Source: G963676795 sp963677215
Lineage (GTDB): Bacteria; Desulfobacterota; Desulfuromonadia; Desulfuromonadales; Geopsychrobacteraceae
DNA: 64,000 bases
Assembly: GCA_963677215.1 (NCBI GenBank)
Contig: OY781919.1
Span: forward strand, 2,046,001-2,110,000
Direction of reading: 5' to 3'
The translations under genes were made by a program, and so were the position numbers. The notes beneath the pieces are model-generated. The model had not been told where the DNA came from. It made no database searches and saw only the letters and a program-made list of their open reading frames with translations. Of this stretch, positions 25,518-34,704 are shown in pieces; the first letter of the stretch is position 1, and each line of letters begins with the position of its first letter.

Positions 25518-25700
25518 GGTGCCAATCCGGAAACTATGGACAGGCACAGCGTCAGTTTATGTTTTAGAAACGAGCAATTTTTCGTTGTAGCAAGAAAATC
25601 GAGTATTTGAGCGGAGGCGTAGTACTTACGCCGCACAAGCAAATGCGCAGATTGACGCAGCTACAGCGGAAAAGGGCCGTTTTCCGGACAGAAACTAGCT
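25518..25700. repeat. Long copy of a palindromic dispersed repeat (MITE-like)
   Basis: About 183 bases. From about 25551 to 25698 the element folds on itself as one imperfect palindrome: AGTTTATG...TTGTAGC on the left matches the reverse complement of GCTACAGCGG...CAGAAACT on the right. The centre is GGCGTAGTACTTACGCC. Its left flank and its right 19 bases are shared with the 6920-6990 copy. The right end includes the stop codon of the gene at 25695. No coding capacity is seen. Confidence 0.75.
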
Positions 25701-26099
25701 GGCCATGTGATGAGCGACATACTTGCCGTTTTTATGGCAGCGTGAACCATCTGAACGCTCCAGGATAGCACATTCGTCATGGGCGCCGACCCGCAGGCCG
25801 ACAACCTTGTAGGAAAAATGTCCCTGTTCAAATGATTGCCCCAGCCACTCGGCGCGCATGCCGAAGCTTTCGGCATAAGACAGGTAGTCTTCTTCTTCTT
25901 TTTCGCTGGCGACGGTTTCTTTTCGTTCCGGGACATTCAGTTGGCAATAGCAGCTGAACGTGGTTGCATCGGGATAGAGGCGCCCATTAGGGACGGAAAG
26001 AAGCAAACCGTATTTCTCGGCGATCGGTTTGAGTGCTTCAGCGATTTCGGTGTTGATTTCGGTACAGATTTCTTCGGTAAGTTTTTTGACTTGGCTCAT
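25695..26099 (-). CDS. Phage-type conserved protein, orphan
   Basis: 134 residues from the ATG at 26099 with GAAGGAGAGTGTCAC upstream. An N-terminal helix (TEEICTEINTEIAEALKPIAEKYGL) precedes SVPNGRLYPDATTFSCY. The C-terminal part (FSYKVVGLRVGAHDECAILERSDG) resembles small proteins I associate with phage genomes, which share the pattern of a charged helix, a GRxYxDxTTF strand and a YxIVGL segment. No other phage gene is nearby. The stop codon lies in the dispersed repeat. The function is unknown. Confidence 0.6.
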   Translation of the reverse strand: MSQVKKLTEEICTEINTEIAEALKPIAEKYGLLLSVPNGRLYPDATTFSCYCQLNVPERKETVASEKEEEDYLSYAESFGMRAEWLGQSFEQGHFSYKVVGLRVGAHDECAILERSDGSRCHKNGKYVAHHMAS

Positions 26100-26263
26100 G
26101 TGACACTCTCCTTCCTTCAGTGAAAAAGTTATGACACTGCGAGGTTCCTGGAGGACGTCGTTGGCCGCCATTGGTGTCCCGTAGAATGGTGAAAATTGCT
26201 TCCAGTGGCTGCCATAGCCTTTGGCGGGACCGAATCTCAATAAATAGTATGGACCTATTCTAG

Positions 26264-26294
26264 CACTTTCCCCTTGGGGTTCAAGGGGAAAGTG
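26264..26294. terminator. Strong inverted repeat after the Usp gene
   Basis: CACTTTCCCCTTG and CAAGGGGAAAGTG are perfect 13-base arms with a five-base loop. It lies downstream of the tandem Usp gene and upstream of the phage-type gene. There is no T run. Confidence 0.6.
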
Positions 26295-26342
26295 TTGATT
26301 GTTTTTCAGCCTGAATCGGGTGGGAATCTGCAGCTCTCCGCA

Positions 26343-27203
26343 TCAGCGCAGCAGGAGCAGCGGTTGTTCGGTGCTGAGCAACATCTTGACGGTGAAGCTG
26401 CCGATCAGCATGTCCCTGATCCGGTGGTGGGTAAAGGCGCCCATGACGGTCAGGTCGATCTGTTCCTGGCGCTGATATCCGCACAGAATCTCCTGCGGGG
26501 TTCCGGACAGTTCGGCTACGGTGACGGCAAAACCCGCCGCTTTGAGCTGGCCGGCAGCACGGTCGATATTGTCCTTGAATTTCTGCGACTGGTTGACGTT
26601 GACCAGATGGCAGGGAAGCCCCTTGAGCAGGGGACGTTCGGTCAGCATCTTGAGCGCTTTGAAGGAACCTTCACTGCCGTCGAATGCGAGCATGATTTTT
26701 GTCGGTTCCTTGAACTCCCGGTTGACGATAAATATCGGCTTGTAAAGAGAGCGTACGACGGTTTCCAGGTGAGCACCAATCCGCTGCTCGCGCTCCTGAC
26801 TCTTAAGGCCGCGGATGCCCATGAACAGGACCCGGATGTCATCTTCCGCATCGACCAGGGTTTCGTGCAGGGAGCCCATGCGCTGGCTCTGCAGCGGCTG
26901 CGGCCCACCGGCTTTGATGATCCGCTCGCTGAGCCTGTGCAGCAGGGCCTGCCCTTCCTCCATGAGAATGCGGCTGCGTTTTTCTTCCAGGCTGACCAGT
27001 TCTTCCATCAGTTGTTCGCTGGCCCCCAGACCGATGCTGCCGCTCAAATCGAGGACAGTGTCGGCACGTTCTTCAATGCTGTGCAGCAGTTTGATGTCGA
27101 CGCCGATCCGTTTGTGCGCCCACAGGGCATAGTCACAGACGGCATTGGTGAAAGGAGATCCGTCGACACAGGCGACAATCTTGGCTTCAGGGTTGATCTG
27201 CAT
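26343..27203 (-). CDS. Tandem universal stress protein
   Basis: 286 residues with two Usp folds, at about 8-160 and 166-286. The second carries the ATP-binding loop pattern GAFTHHRIRDMLIGSFT and ends VKMLLSTEQPLLLLR; the first has a degenerate loop. It starts next to the sulP stop (27203/27204), so the two genes form one unit. Usp-SulP pairs are common in proteobacteria and suggest regulation of anion or bicarbonate uptake under stress, by inference. Confidence 0.88.
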   Translation of the reverse strand: MQINPEAKIVACVDGSPFTNAVCDYALWAHKRIGVDIKLLHSIEERADTVLDLSGSIGLGASEQLMEELVSLEEKRSRILMEEGQALLHRLSERIIKAGGPQPLQSQRMGSLHETLVDAEDDIRVLFMGIRGLKSQEREQRIGAHLETVVRSLYKPIFIVNREFKEPTKIMLAFDGSEGSFKALKMLTERPLLKGLPCHLVNVNQSQKFKDNIDRAAGQLKAAGFAVTVAELSGTPQEILCGYQRQEQIDLTVMGAFTHHRIRDMLIGSFTVKMLLSTEQPLLLLR

Positions 27204-28688
27204 TTAGTGGCCTCCAAGAACCTTGTCCAGTTGTTCAGGTTTGTCGTAGCTGCCAAAGCGATCGACGATGGTTTCGCTGGCTTCATTGAGGCCAATGACA
27301 TTGACCTTGCTGCCGTTGCGTCTGAATTTTATGACGGTCTTGTCCAGCGCGCCGACGGCCGAAATATCCCAGAAATGAGCCCGGCTCAGGTCGATGGTGA
27401 TTTCATCGGCTGCTTCGCGAAAGTCGAAGGCGCCGACAAACTGGTTCGCCGAAGCAAAGAAGATCTGGCCGACGACATGATAGCAGCGTTGTCCGCTCTG
27501 CGCATCCAGTTTTGACTCGACGTACATGAAGCGGCCGATTTTGTTGGCGAAAAAGAGCGCTGCCAAGAGGACGCCGGAGAGCACCCCAAGGGCCAGGTTG
27601 TGGGTCCAGACGACGACCACCACGGTGACCAGGATGACCAGGTTGGTCGACAGCGGCCGGCGCCGGGCCTCTTTGATCGACTCCCAGCTGAAGGTGCCGA
27701 TCGAGACCATGATCATGACGGCAACCAGAGCCGCCATCGGAATGATCGAGACGAAATCGCTTAAGAAGACCACCAGAATCAGCAGCAGAACTCCGGCGAC
27801 CAGGGTTGAAAGCCGCCCGCGACCACCCGATTTGACGTTGATGACCGACTGGCCGATCATGGCGCAACCGGCCATGCCGCCGAACAGTCCGGAGACGATG
27901 TTGGCCAGCCCCTGTCCCTTGCACTCGCGGTTCTTGTCGCTGTCAGTGTCGGTGAAATCATCGACTATGGCGCTGGTCATCAGCGACTCAAGCAGGCCGA
28001 CAACCGCCATCGGGATCGAGTAGGGGAGGATGATCTTCAGGGTCTCCAGATTCAGCGGGACATCGGGCCAGAGGAAGATCGGCAGTGAGTCTGGCAGCTC
28101 GCCCATGTCACCGACGGTACGGATGTCGATCTTGAGGAAATAGCAGGCCGCGGTCAGGAGCAGGATCGCCACCAGCGGTGACGGGATGGTCTTGTTGATG
28201 CGCGGAAAGGTGTAGATGATCAGCAGGCCGACTGCGGTGACGGCGTAGACATGCCAGGTCACATGGGTCAGTTCCGGCAGCTGGGCCATGAAGATCAGGA
28301 TCGCCAAGGCGTTGACGAAGCCGGTGACGACCGCCTTGGAGACGAAGCGCATCAGTTCGCCGAGGCGCAGGTAACCGGCAATGATCTGCAGGACACCGGT
28401 CATGATACTGGCGGCGAACAGGTACTGCAATCCGTGTTCCTTGACCAGGGTGGTCATCAGCAGTGCCATGGCACCGGTAGCCGCGGAGATCATCCCCGGC
28501 CGGCCGCCAGTAATGGCGGTGACGACGGCGATGCAGAAGGAGGCGTAGAGGCCGACCTTGGGATCGACACCGGCGATGATCGAGAAGGCTATCGCTTCCG
28601 GGATCAGAGCCAGGGCGACGACACAGCCGGCCAGGATATCGGCACGTTTGTTGCCGAGCCAGTCTTGCTTTTTAGAGAGTAACAGCAT
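27204..28688 (-). CDS. SulP family anion transporter with STAS domain
   Basis: About 494 residues from MLLLSKKQDWLG; starts at 28709 and 28757 are alternatives and none has a strong ribosome-binding site. A membrane core of 10-12 helices contains the SulP signature region (LIPEAIAFSIIAGVDPKVGLYASF, GGRPGMISAATGAMALL). A C-terminal STAS domain follows (about 390-490, ITIDLSRAHFWDISAVGALD). The sequence is closest to the BicA/bicarbonate-like or unspecified SulP groups. The substrate is not predictable from motifs. Confidence 0.87.
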   Translation of the reverse strand: MLLLSKKQDWLGNKRADILAGCVVALALIPEAIAFSIIAGVDPKVGLYASFCIAVVTAITGGRPGMISAATGAMALLMTTLVKEHGLQYLFAASIMTGVLQIIAGYLRLGELMRFVSKAVVTGFVNALAILIFMAQLPELTHVTWHVYAVTAVGLLIIYTFPRINKTIPSPLVAILLLTAACYFLKIDIRTVGDMGELPDSLPIFLWPDVPLNLETLKIILPYSIPMAVVGLLESLMTSAIVDDFTDTDSDKNRECKGQGLANIVSGLFGGMAGCAMIGQSVINVKSGGRGRLSTLVAGVLLLILVVFLSDFVSIIPMAALVAVMIMVSIGTFSWESIKEARRRPLSTNLVILVTVVVVVWTHNLALGVLSGVLLAALFFANKIGRFMYVESKLDAQSGQRCYHVVGQIFFASANQFVGAFDFREAADEITIDLSRAHFWDISAVGALDKTVIKFRRNGSKVNVIGLNEASETIVDRFGSYDKPEQLDKVLGGH

Positions 28689-28723
28689 TGTTATTATTCC
28701 ATCAGTCATGCAGAAAAAACGCT

Positions 28724-28745
28724 TCAGGAGACAATCGGCTCCTGA
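28724..28745. promoter_or_regulatory. Inverted repeat in the sulP leader
   Basis: TCAGGAG and CTCCTGA are separated by eight bases just upstream of the preferred sulP starts. If transcribed, the stem would hide the AGGAG element, so it could control translation. Confidence 0.35.
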
Positions 28746-28789
28746 TTTTTTGAACAAAAGGGTGAACCTAACGAATTAACTTTGTGTGA

Positions 28790-28999
28790 GGCAAGTTAAT
28801 TTTCTTTGATTGGGGTGCGGATCATGGGGTTTTGACTTTGGACTCATTCGGTTCTGCCCGTTAGATGGGCATAGCCCATCGTTGGACGCCTTCTGTCTTA
28901 CTGGTGTGGACCGTTGAGGGACAGCATGTCGATTTACGTCAGCATTTAAAAAGTTTCCTTTACTGACTTTCCTTTACGATCAAAGGAACGTCAGCCGTC
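28790..28999. other. Non-coding stretch upstream of sulP
   Basis: No convincing gene. It holds the palindrome GATGGGC-ATA-GCCCATC at 28864-28880, of unknown role. The rest shows nothing I can support. Confidence 0.4.
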
Positions 29000-29316
29000 T
29001 GGCGGGACGAGGCCCGCCGCATCTTTTTTGCCGATGTTGGCGGTCTTATCGAGCAGGTCATTGATCTGCTTGGCGTTGGCCAGTTGGGTGAGCATCCTCA
29101 TCGGATACCTTGACGCTTGCCCCGGTTTCCTGGGTTGTCCGTTCGGTTTTTTAACCGGTCACGATGATTGCCGGAAGAACCGAAGTCTGGTTGCCTTGAG
29201 AGCCGTTGCTGACAGCCTGCTGCTCCGCCATTCATGGCGTGCTGGCGATGAAACCCAGCAGCAGGGCAGAACAGGTAGCTATAGCGTAGCTGATTTTGTC
29301 CTATCAGCAGTGGCAT
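29000..29316 (-). pseudogene. Decayed N-terminus of a TonB-dependent receptor
   Basis: Minus-strand frames give, in order, a signal peptide (ALLLGFIAST), then TGA, MAEQQAV, the plug-domain start LPAIIVTG, then TAA, KTERTTQETGASVKV. After a frameshift comes MLTQLANAKQINDLLDKTANIG. This is the beginning of a siderophore-type TonB receptor with two in-frame stops and one shift; the remaining 600 residues are gone. The intact receptors at 46222 and 51609 are not its parents, since their plug sequences differ. Confidence 0.7.
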
Positions 29317-29533
29317 CTTGAGTCTCTCCCGGCGAATGGTGTTGAAGATGATCTCTTGTAGGTCTGATCCAAATAGGTAAGTATAGAACTGAAAATCCGT
29401 ATTTCCAGTGGGATAGACCGTTTTTAATGTTGTATTTCGGTAAATTCACGACAATCTGCACTGCGACTGCTGACGAATCGGAAGATACTGCTAGACTTTT
29501 ACTAAACGTAGTCGAGCGCAGAGGGGGCAAGCT

Positions 29534-31240
29534 ATGAACAGGATCAAGTTCAACCATCAGGAACAGCGCATTGCCTACTTTACCATGGAGATCGGGCTGA
29601 GTTCGGAGATTCCGACCTATAGCGGTGGCCTTGGTGTTCTGGCTGGTGATACGATCAAGAGTGCCGCCGACCTGAAGCTGCCGATGGTCGCCGTGACCCT
29701 GCTCTATCGCAAGGGGTACTTCATTCAGAGCCTTGATAATAAGGGGTGGCAGCAGGAACAGCCGGTCAGGTGGCAGCCGGAGCAGCATATGGAGCTGTTG
29801 CCACGTAAGTCGATGGTGACCATCGAAGGGCGCGACGTCAAGATTCAGGCCTGGCTGCACCGGGTCAAGAGTCCGTCCGGCGGCGAGGTACCAGTGCTGT
29901 TTCTCGATACCGATATCCCGGGAAATGCGGAACCGGACAGGGGACTGACCGATTTCCTCTACGGCGGCGACAAGCAGTTACGCCTCAAACAGGAGATTAT
30001 CCTCGGCATTGGCGGGGTGCGGATGCTCAGGGCGCTGAACTTTTCGGTCAAGAAGTATCACATGAATGAAGGGCACGCGAGCCTGCTGACGATCGAGCTG
30101 CTGAACACCAGCCGCGGACCGTTGGTCGGTGAGGAGCACAGTCCCCTGGTCGTAGAACAGATCATCAATCAGTGTGTGTTCACTACCCATACCCCGGTTC
30201 CGGCCGGACATGACCGCTTTGACTATGCTCTGGTGGAGAGAATCATGCCGCCGGAGGTTTCGATGGATATGCTCAGGGAGTTTTCGTCTCCGGACGAATT
30301 GAACATGACCCTGCTGGCCATGAACCTGAGTAACTACATCAACGGTGTGGCCAAGCGTCACGGCGAGGTTTCCCAGAGCCTGTTCCCCGGTTTTCAGATC
30401 CATGCCATCACCAACGGGGTGCATCCCTTTACCTGGTGCTCGCCGTTTTTCGTCAGTCTCTACGACAAATACCTGCTAGGCTGGGCTAACGAACCCGAAG
30501 TGCTGGTGCGTGTCGATCACATCTCCGATGACGAGATCTGGGACGCTCATTGCGGAGCCAAGGCTCTGTTCTTCCTCTATATCAAGGAGAAGACCGGGAT
30601 TGAACTTAATCCGGAGCTGCTGACTATAGGTTTTGCCCGGCGGGCGGCCTCTTACAAGCGGGGTGACCTGATTTTCCACAATCTGGATCGCCTGCTGCAG
30701 ATCGGTGAAGGCAAGCTGCAGCTGGTTTTCGGTGGCAAGGCCCACCCTCAGGATAACTGGGGGAAGGAGCTGATCCAGCGGATCGTGCAGCAGGAGGAGA
30801 GGCTTCGCGGCCGGATCTCGCTGGTCTACCTGGAAAACTATGACATGGAGCTAGCCGCGCAGTTTATCCCCGGTGTCGATCTGTGGCTGAACAACCCGAT
30901 CCGTCCTCTGGAGGCCTCCGGAACCAGCGGCATGAAAGCGGCGCTGAACGGTGTCCCCAACTTCAGTGTGCTCGACGGCTGGTGGATCGAGGGGCATATC
31001 GAGGGGGTGACCGGCTGGTCGATCGGTCCTCCGGCCGATCAGATTTGCAGCGAGGACGATTGTTATGAGGTCGATGTCAACGACCTCTATACGAAGCTGG
31101 AAGAGACGATCATTCCACTGTTCTATGAAGACCGCAGCGGCTGGATTCAGGTGATGAAGAATGCCATCAGCAAGAACGCCTACTATTTCAACACCCATGT
31201 GATGATGCGGCGTTACGTTACGGAAGCCTATATCAAGTAG
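29534..31240 (+). CDS. glgP: Alpha-glucan phosphorylase (short GT35 type)
   Basis: 568 residues with GAGGGGGCAAGCT before the ATG. The opening IAYFTMEIGLSSEIPTYSGGLGVLAGD and HMNEGHASLL are phosphorylase marks. The pyridoxal-phosphate segment RPLEASGTSGMKAALNGV is complete. This is the shorter phosphorylase group found in many anaerobes. It should release glucose-1-phosphate from glycogen or maltodextrin. It is monocistronic, with a large inverted repeat 15 bases downstream. Confidence 0.93.
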   Translation: MNRIKFNHQEQRIAYFTMEIGLSSEIPTYSGGLGVLAGDTIKSAADLKLPMVAVTLLYRKGYFIQSLDNKGWQQEQPVRWQPEQHMELLPRKSMVTIEGRDVKIQAWLHRVKSPSGGEVPVLFLDTDIPGNAEPDRGLTDFLYGGDKQLRLKQEIILGIGGVRMLRALNFSVKKYHMNEGHASLLTIELLNTSRGPLVGEEHSPLVVEQIINQCVFTTHTPVPAGHDRFDYALVERIMPPEVSMDMLREFSSPDELNMTLLAMNLSNYINGVAKRHGEVSQSLFPGFQIHAITNGVHPFTWCSPFFVSLYDKYLLGWANEPEVLVRVDHISDDEIWDAHCGAKALFFLYIKEKTGIELNPELLTIGFARRAASYKRGDLIFHNLDRLLQIGEGKLQLVFGGKAHPQDNWGKELIQRIVQQEERLRGRISLVYLENYDMELAAQFIPGVDLWLNNPIRPLEASGTSGMKAALNGVPNFSVLDGWWIEGHIEGVTGWSIGPPADQICSEDDCYEVDVNDLYTKLEETIIPLFYEDRSGWIQVMKNAISKNAYYFNTHVMMRRYVTEAYIK

Positions 31241-31255
31241 ATGCCGGAGCATTAA

Positions 31256-31318
31256 CTGTTCATCGGCTGCGCAGTCCGGCCAGGCTGGTTGAGAGCTTGA
31301 AGCGCAGCCGATGAACAG
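31256..31318. terminator. Long inverted repeat downstream of glgP
   Basis: CTGTTCATCGGCTGCGC (31256-31272) pairs perfectly with its complement at 31302-31318; the 29-base loop itself holds a GGCCAGGCTGG element. No T run follows, so it is an unusual terminator or a structured RNA element. Confidence 0.6.
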
Positions 31319-31555
31319 GGTGACCCCACCGCGTTTTTCGCTCAGTTGAATTTCCGGTTTCACTCCCCCCGCAGAAACGTCATTCAGTCCTTTGGCTTGC
31401 AGTGAAGGTTTGTCGCTTGATTCAGGTTGGTAGATTATGTTTTTGTGAGTTTCTGCAACAGGCGGTTTTCAAGAGATGTAAAACGTGCTACCAATAGCCA
31501 TTTTTCAAGCAGTTATCTTTGATTGCACAGTATTTTTCGTAAAGGATCGAAACGG

Positions 31556-32884
31556 ATGGTTTTTGACAAAATCGGACTTCAGGTGCCAAAAATTCTTCTG
31601 CCGAAGGCTGGGACTGATATGCGCAACTGGGCGGTTATCGCCTGTGATCAGTATACGTCGGATCGCGCCTACTGGCAGCGGCTTGAGCAGCAGGTTGGTG
31701 ACAAGCCGTCGACACTGAACCTGATCTTTCCTGAAGTCTATCTGGAAGACAGTGATGGCGATCAGCGCATCGCGACGATCAACCGAACCATGGATGCCTA
31801 TCTTGCCGACGGCAGCCTGGAAGAACAGCAGGCTGGTTTTGTCCTGGTTGACCGCAAGACCTCCGAAGTCGAATCGCGTAAGGGATTGATGGTTGCTCTC
31901 GATCTTGAGAAATACGATTACAACAAGGGCTCGAAGAGTCTGATCCGCGCTACCGAAGGAACAATTCTCGATCGCCTGCCGCCGCGCATCAAGGTTCGTG
32001 AAAATGCTCCGATCGAATTGCCGCACATCATGGTTCTGATCGACGACCCGCAGCGTACGGTCATCGAACCGCTGTTCGATGCGCAGCTTGAAAACGCTTA
32101 TGATTTCGAACTGCTCGAAAACGGTGGTCATCTCAAGGGCTATCGCGTTGACAGCCCGCAGCTGATCGAGCAGGTCGCCAAGGCGCTTGAAGCGCTGGCC
32201 GATCCGCAGGCCTATCAGGCCAAATACCAGGCCGGTGAGGATGTTATGCTCTACGCCATGGGGGACGGCAACCATTCCTTCGCCACCGCCAAGGCGATTT
32301 GGGAGCGCCTCAAAGAAGAAGCATCCGACAAGACCGCGATCATGAACCATCCGGCGCGTTACGCCCTGGTCGAGCTGGTCAACCTGCACGATGCCGGCCT
32401 TGAGTTCGAGCCGATCCACCGTGTTCTGTTCCATATTGACAACGCCCTGCTCAAAGAGGCGATGGTCGCCTGGTTTGCCGCGCGCAATACCCCGCTGACG
32501 ATCACTCCTTGTGCTTCTCTGGCCGAGGCCGCGAAGCAGGCGGAAAGCGCAGAACACGCTTTTGTCTCCACCTTTGGCGGCGAGTTTGCCGTCTGCAGCG
32601 TCGCGCAAGCCGAATTCAACCTGGTGGTCGCTTCATTGCAGGCTTTTATTGATAATTATCTGACTGATAATAAACAGGTCAAGGTCGATTATATCCACGG
32701 CGAAGCTCCGGTCACCGAACTGGGTGGCAAGGCCGATTGCGCCGGTTTCTACCTGCCTGCGATCGACAAGTTTGATTTTTTCCGCACCATCATCCTTGAC
32801 GGCGCGCTGCCGCGTAAGACCTTCTCCATGGGCGAGGCGGACGAGAAGCGTTTCTACCTCGAATGCCGGCGGATCAAGGAGTAG
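31556..32884 (+). CDS. DUF1015 family protein
   Basis: 442 residues from MVFDKIGLQ, which has AAAGGAT upstream; the frame is open to 31523 without a better start. DUF1015 marks are clear: RNWAVIACDQYTSDRAYW, MGDGNHSFATAKAIWE and NHPARYALVELVNLHD. Function is unknown; it occurs in many anaerobes, sometimes near serine or phosphoglycerate genes. It is followed three bases later by a HAD gene. Confidence 0.92.
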   Translation: MVFDKIGLQVPKILLPKAGTDMRNWAVIACDQYTSDRAYWQRLEQQVGDKPSTLNLIFPEVYLEDSDGDQRIATINRTMDAYLADGSLEEQQAGFVLVDRKTSEVESRKGLMVALDLEKYDYNKGSKSLIRATEGTILDRLPPRIKVRENAPIELPHIMVLIDDPQRTVIEPLFDAQLENAYDFELLENGGHLKGYRVDSPQLIEQVAKALEALADPQAYQAKYQAGEDVMLYAMGDGNHSFATAKAIWERLKEEASDKTAIMNHPARYALVELVNLHDAGLEFEPIHRVLFHIDNALLKEAMVAWFAARNTPLTITPCASLAEAAKQAESAEHAFVSTFGGEFAVCSVAQAEFNLVVASLQAFIDNYLTDNKQVKVDYIHGEAPVTELGGKADCAGFYLPAIDKFDFFRTIILDGALPRKTFSMGEADEKRFYLECRRIKE

Positions 32885-32887
32885 TAT

Positions 32888-33493
32888 ATGAGCAAGATAG
32901 ATGCAGTTGTATTTGACCTGGGCCGGGTGCTGATCGACTATGATTACAGCCCCTTCTTTCAGGTCATGCGTGAGCATGGTGCCGATATCGTCGGTGAATT
33001 CGACTTTGTCGCATGCATGGATGTCACCCCCTACGAGGAAGGGTTCAATACTAACGAGGAATTCCTCGACGGTTTGAGACGGCTGATCAAGGAGCCGATC
33101 AGCGATGAGAAGCTGATCGCCGCCTGGACCTCGATCTTTGCGCCGATAGATGAGATGCTTAGCCTGGCGCGCGAGCTGAAAGAGCAGACCAAGGTCTATC
33201 TGCTCTCCAATATCGGGCCGCTTCATTGGGAGTATCTGCAGGACACCTATCAGCTGGCCGATTACTGCCACGGCATGCTCCCGTCTTTTGAAGCGGGGGC
33301 GGTCAAGCCTTTTGCCGATATCTACAGCGTGGCGAAGGAGCGTTTCGGCATTGAACCGCAGCGCACCGTTTTTGTCGATGACAAGCCGGAGAACGTTTCC
33401 GGAGCCAGGGCCTGTGGCTGGAAGGCGTTTGTCTACGAGTCGCCGGAGCATGCCCGCAAGGTGCTACTCGGCCTGCTGGCTGATGAGGCCTGA
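32888..33493 (+). CDS. HAD-superfamily hydrolase
   Basis: 201 residues. Motif I is DLGRVLIDYD, a variant in which the usual first DxD becomes D-L-G as in the YihX/HAD-IA group. Motif II is LLSNIG, motif III the Lys in GAVKPFADIY and motif IV FVDDKPENV. YihX-like enzymes dephosphorylate sugar phosphates such as glucose-1-phosphate, which would suit the glgP neighbourhood, but specificity is inferred. It overlaps the next gene. Confidence 0.87.
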   Translation: MSKIDAVVFDLGRVLIDYDYSPFFQVMREHGADIVGEFDFVACMDVTPYEEGFNTNEEFLDGLRRLIKEPISDEKLIAAWTSIFAPIDEMLSLARELKEQTKVYLLSNIGPLHWEYLQDTYQLADYCHGMLPSFEAGAVKPFADIYSVAKERFGIEPQRTVFVDDKPENVSGARACGWKAFVYESPEHARKVLLGLLADEA

Positions 33494-33938
33494 GGATAAC
33501 ATTCCCGCTGAACCGGGGAGCTACCTGCTCTTCTTCTATCTGCGAGCCGGCCGATCTATCGAGGTCGGTCGGCTCGGATCTTTGCATTTTCGCCGCGGCT
33601 GGTATCTCTACTGCGGCAGCGCCTTCGGTCCGGGTGGCCTGCGCGGCCGGCTGCGGCATCATCTCAATTCCGATTCCCGTCTCCACTGGCATATCGATTA
33701 CCTGAAGCAGGTTGCTGAACTGAGAAAAATCTGGTTTATGAGTGGAGCCAATATGGAGCATCATTGGAGTCACGAGCTGGCCACTTTGGATGGTCTAGTA
33801 GCTCCGTTCCGGGGCTTCGGCTCAAGTGACTGTGAATGTTTCAGCCATCTGGTTTATTGCCGTTCACAACCGCTTTGGGGAGGACTGTTCGAAAGACTTG
33901 ATGGGGCAGGCAGAATCAAGCGCCGGGTTGTCGGTTAG
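33483..33938 (+). CDS. GIY-YIG-like DUF123 protein
   Basis: 151 residues from the ATG at 33483, overlapping the HAD stop by 11 bases. DUF123 marks are PGSYLLFFYL, LGSLHFRRGWYLYCGSAFGPGGLRGRLRHHL, HWHIDYL and FGSSDCECFSHLVY. Family members are short GIY-YIG-like proteins, often fused to endonuclease III in archaea. A DNA-repair nuclease role is a family-level guess. Confidence 0.85.
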   Translation: MRPEDNIPAEPGSYLLFFYLRAGRSIEVGRLGSLHFRRGWYLYCGSAFGPGGLRGRLRHHLNSDSRLHWHIDYLKQVAELRKIWFMSGANMEHHWSHELATLDGLVAPFRGFGSSDCECFSHLVYCRSQPLWGGLFERLDGAGRIKRRVVG

Positions 33939-34044
33939 TCGCTCAGAATTGACATCGGCCGGAAAAAGTGGACAACCGTCTGATCGATGCTTAAACTCGC
34001 TATCTCGTATCGACAGCCAACAGCAAATAGAGAGGAATCAGCGA

Positions 34045-34704
34045 ATGGAAAACGGCGAACGTGAACTGCGCGCCCAGCTCATCAGCAAGGCGGTCTGGAT
34101 GAATGCTTCCGGTCTGAACCAGGGAACTTCGGGCAATCTTTCTGTCCGCTATCTGGATCGCATGCTCATCACTCCGAGCGGAATTCCCTATGAGGATCTG
34201 GAGCCGGAAGCGCTGGCGGCCATGCCGATCGACGGAGAATATGGCAGTTGGGAAGGTCCTTTCAGGCCGTCGAGCGAGTGGCGCTTCCATCTGGACATCA
34301 TGAAGGCAAGACCTGAGGTCAATGCCGTTGTCCATACCCATTCCGTCTATGCGACGACCCTGGCCATGGCCCGTCGCGATATCCCGTCCGCCCATTATAT
34401 GGTCGCTATCTTCGGCGGCGACAGCGTGCGCTGTTCCGACTATGCCACCTACGGGACCAAGGAGCTTTCTGCCCATGCACTGCAGGCCATGGAAGGACGC
34501 AATGCCTGTCTGCTCGCCAACCACGGCATGCTGGTTGCCGGGCCCAGCCTGGAAAAAGCGATGTGGCTGGCTGAAGAGTTGGAAACCCTTTGTCGTCAGT
34601 ACTACCAGAGCCTGCTGATCGGCGGGCCAGTCATTCTGTCGGATGTGAATATTGCCGATACTATGAAGTCGATTTCATCCTATGGCTTGCAGGATAAAAA
34701 ATAA
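34045..34704 (+). CDS. Class II aldolase (fuculose-phosphate aldolase-like)
   Basis: 219 residues from MENGERELR with GAGG upstream; the open frame from 33826 overlaps DUF123 and is not coding. Zinc ligands are visible in VVHTHSVYATTLA and in the C-terminal NHGMLVAG segment, and the phosphate-binding loop is GTSGNLSVR. The family includes L-fuculose-1-phosphate aldolase and methylthioribulose-phosphate dehydratase; this member is closer to the aldolases. No fucose pathway genes are nearby. Confidence 0.87.
   Translation: MENGERELRAQLISKAVWMNASGLNQGTSGNLSVRYLDRMLITPSGIPYEDLEPEALAAMPIDGEYGSWEGPFRPSSEWRFHLDIMKARPEVNAVVHTHSVYATTLAMARRDIPSAHYMVAIFGGDSVRCSDYATYGTKELSAHALQAMEGRNACLLANHGMLVAGPSLEKAMWLAEELETLCRQYYQSLLIGGPVILSDVNIADTMKSISSYGLQDKK

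Noticed and set aside
26274..27515. 413-codon plus-strand open frame over usp and sulP
   Set aside because: It spans two real genes on the other strand and their junction, typical of a GC-driven shadow frame.
31505..32608. 367-codon open frame antisense to the DUF1015 gene
   Set aside because: Shadow of a well-supported gene; no ribosome-binding site and no recognisable protein features.
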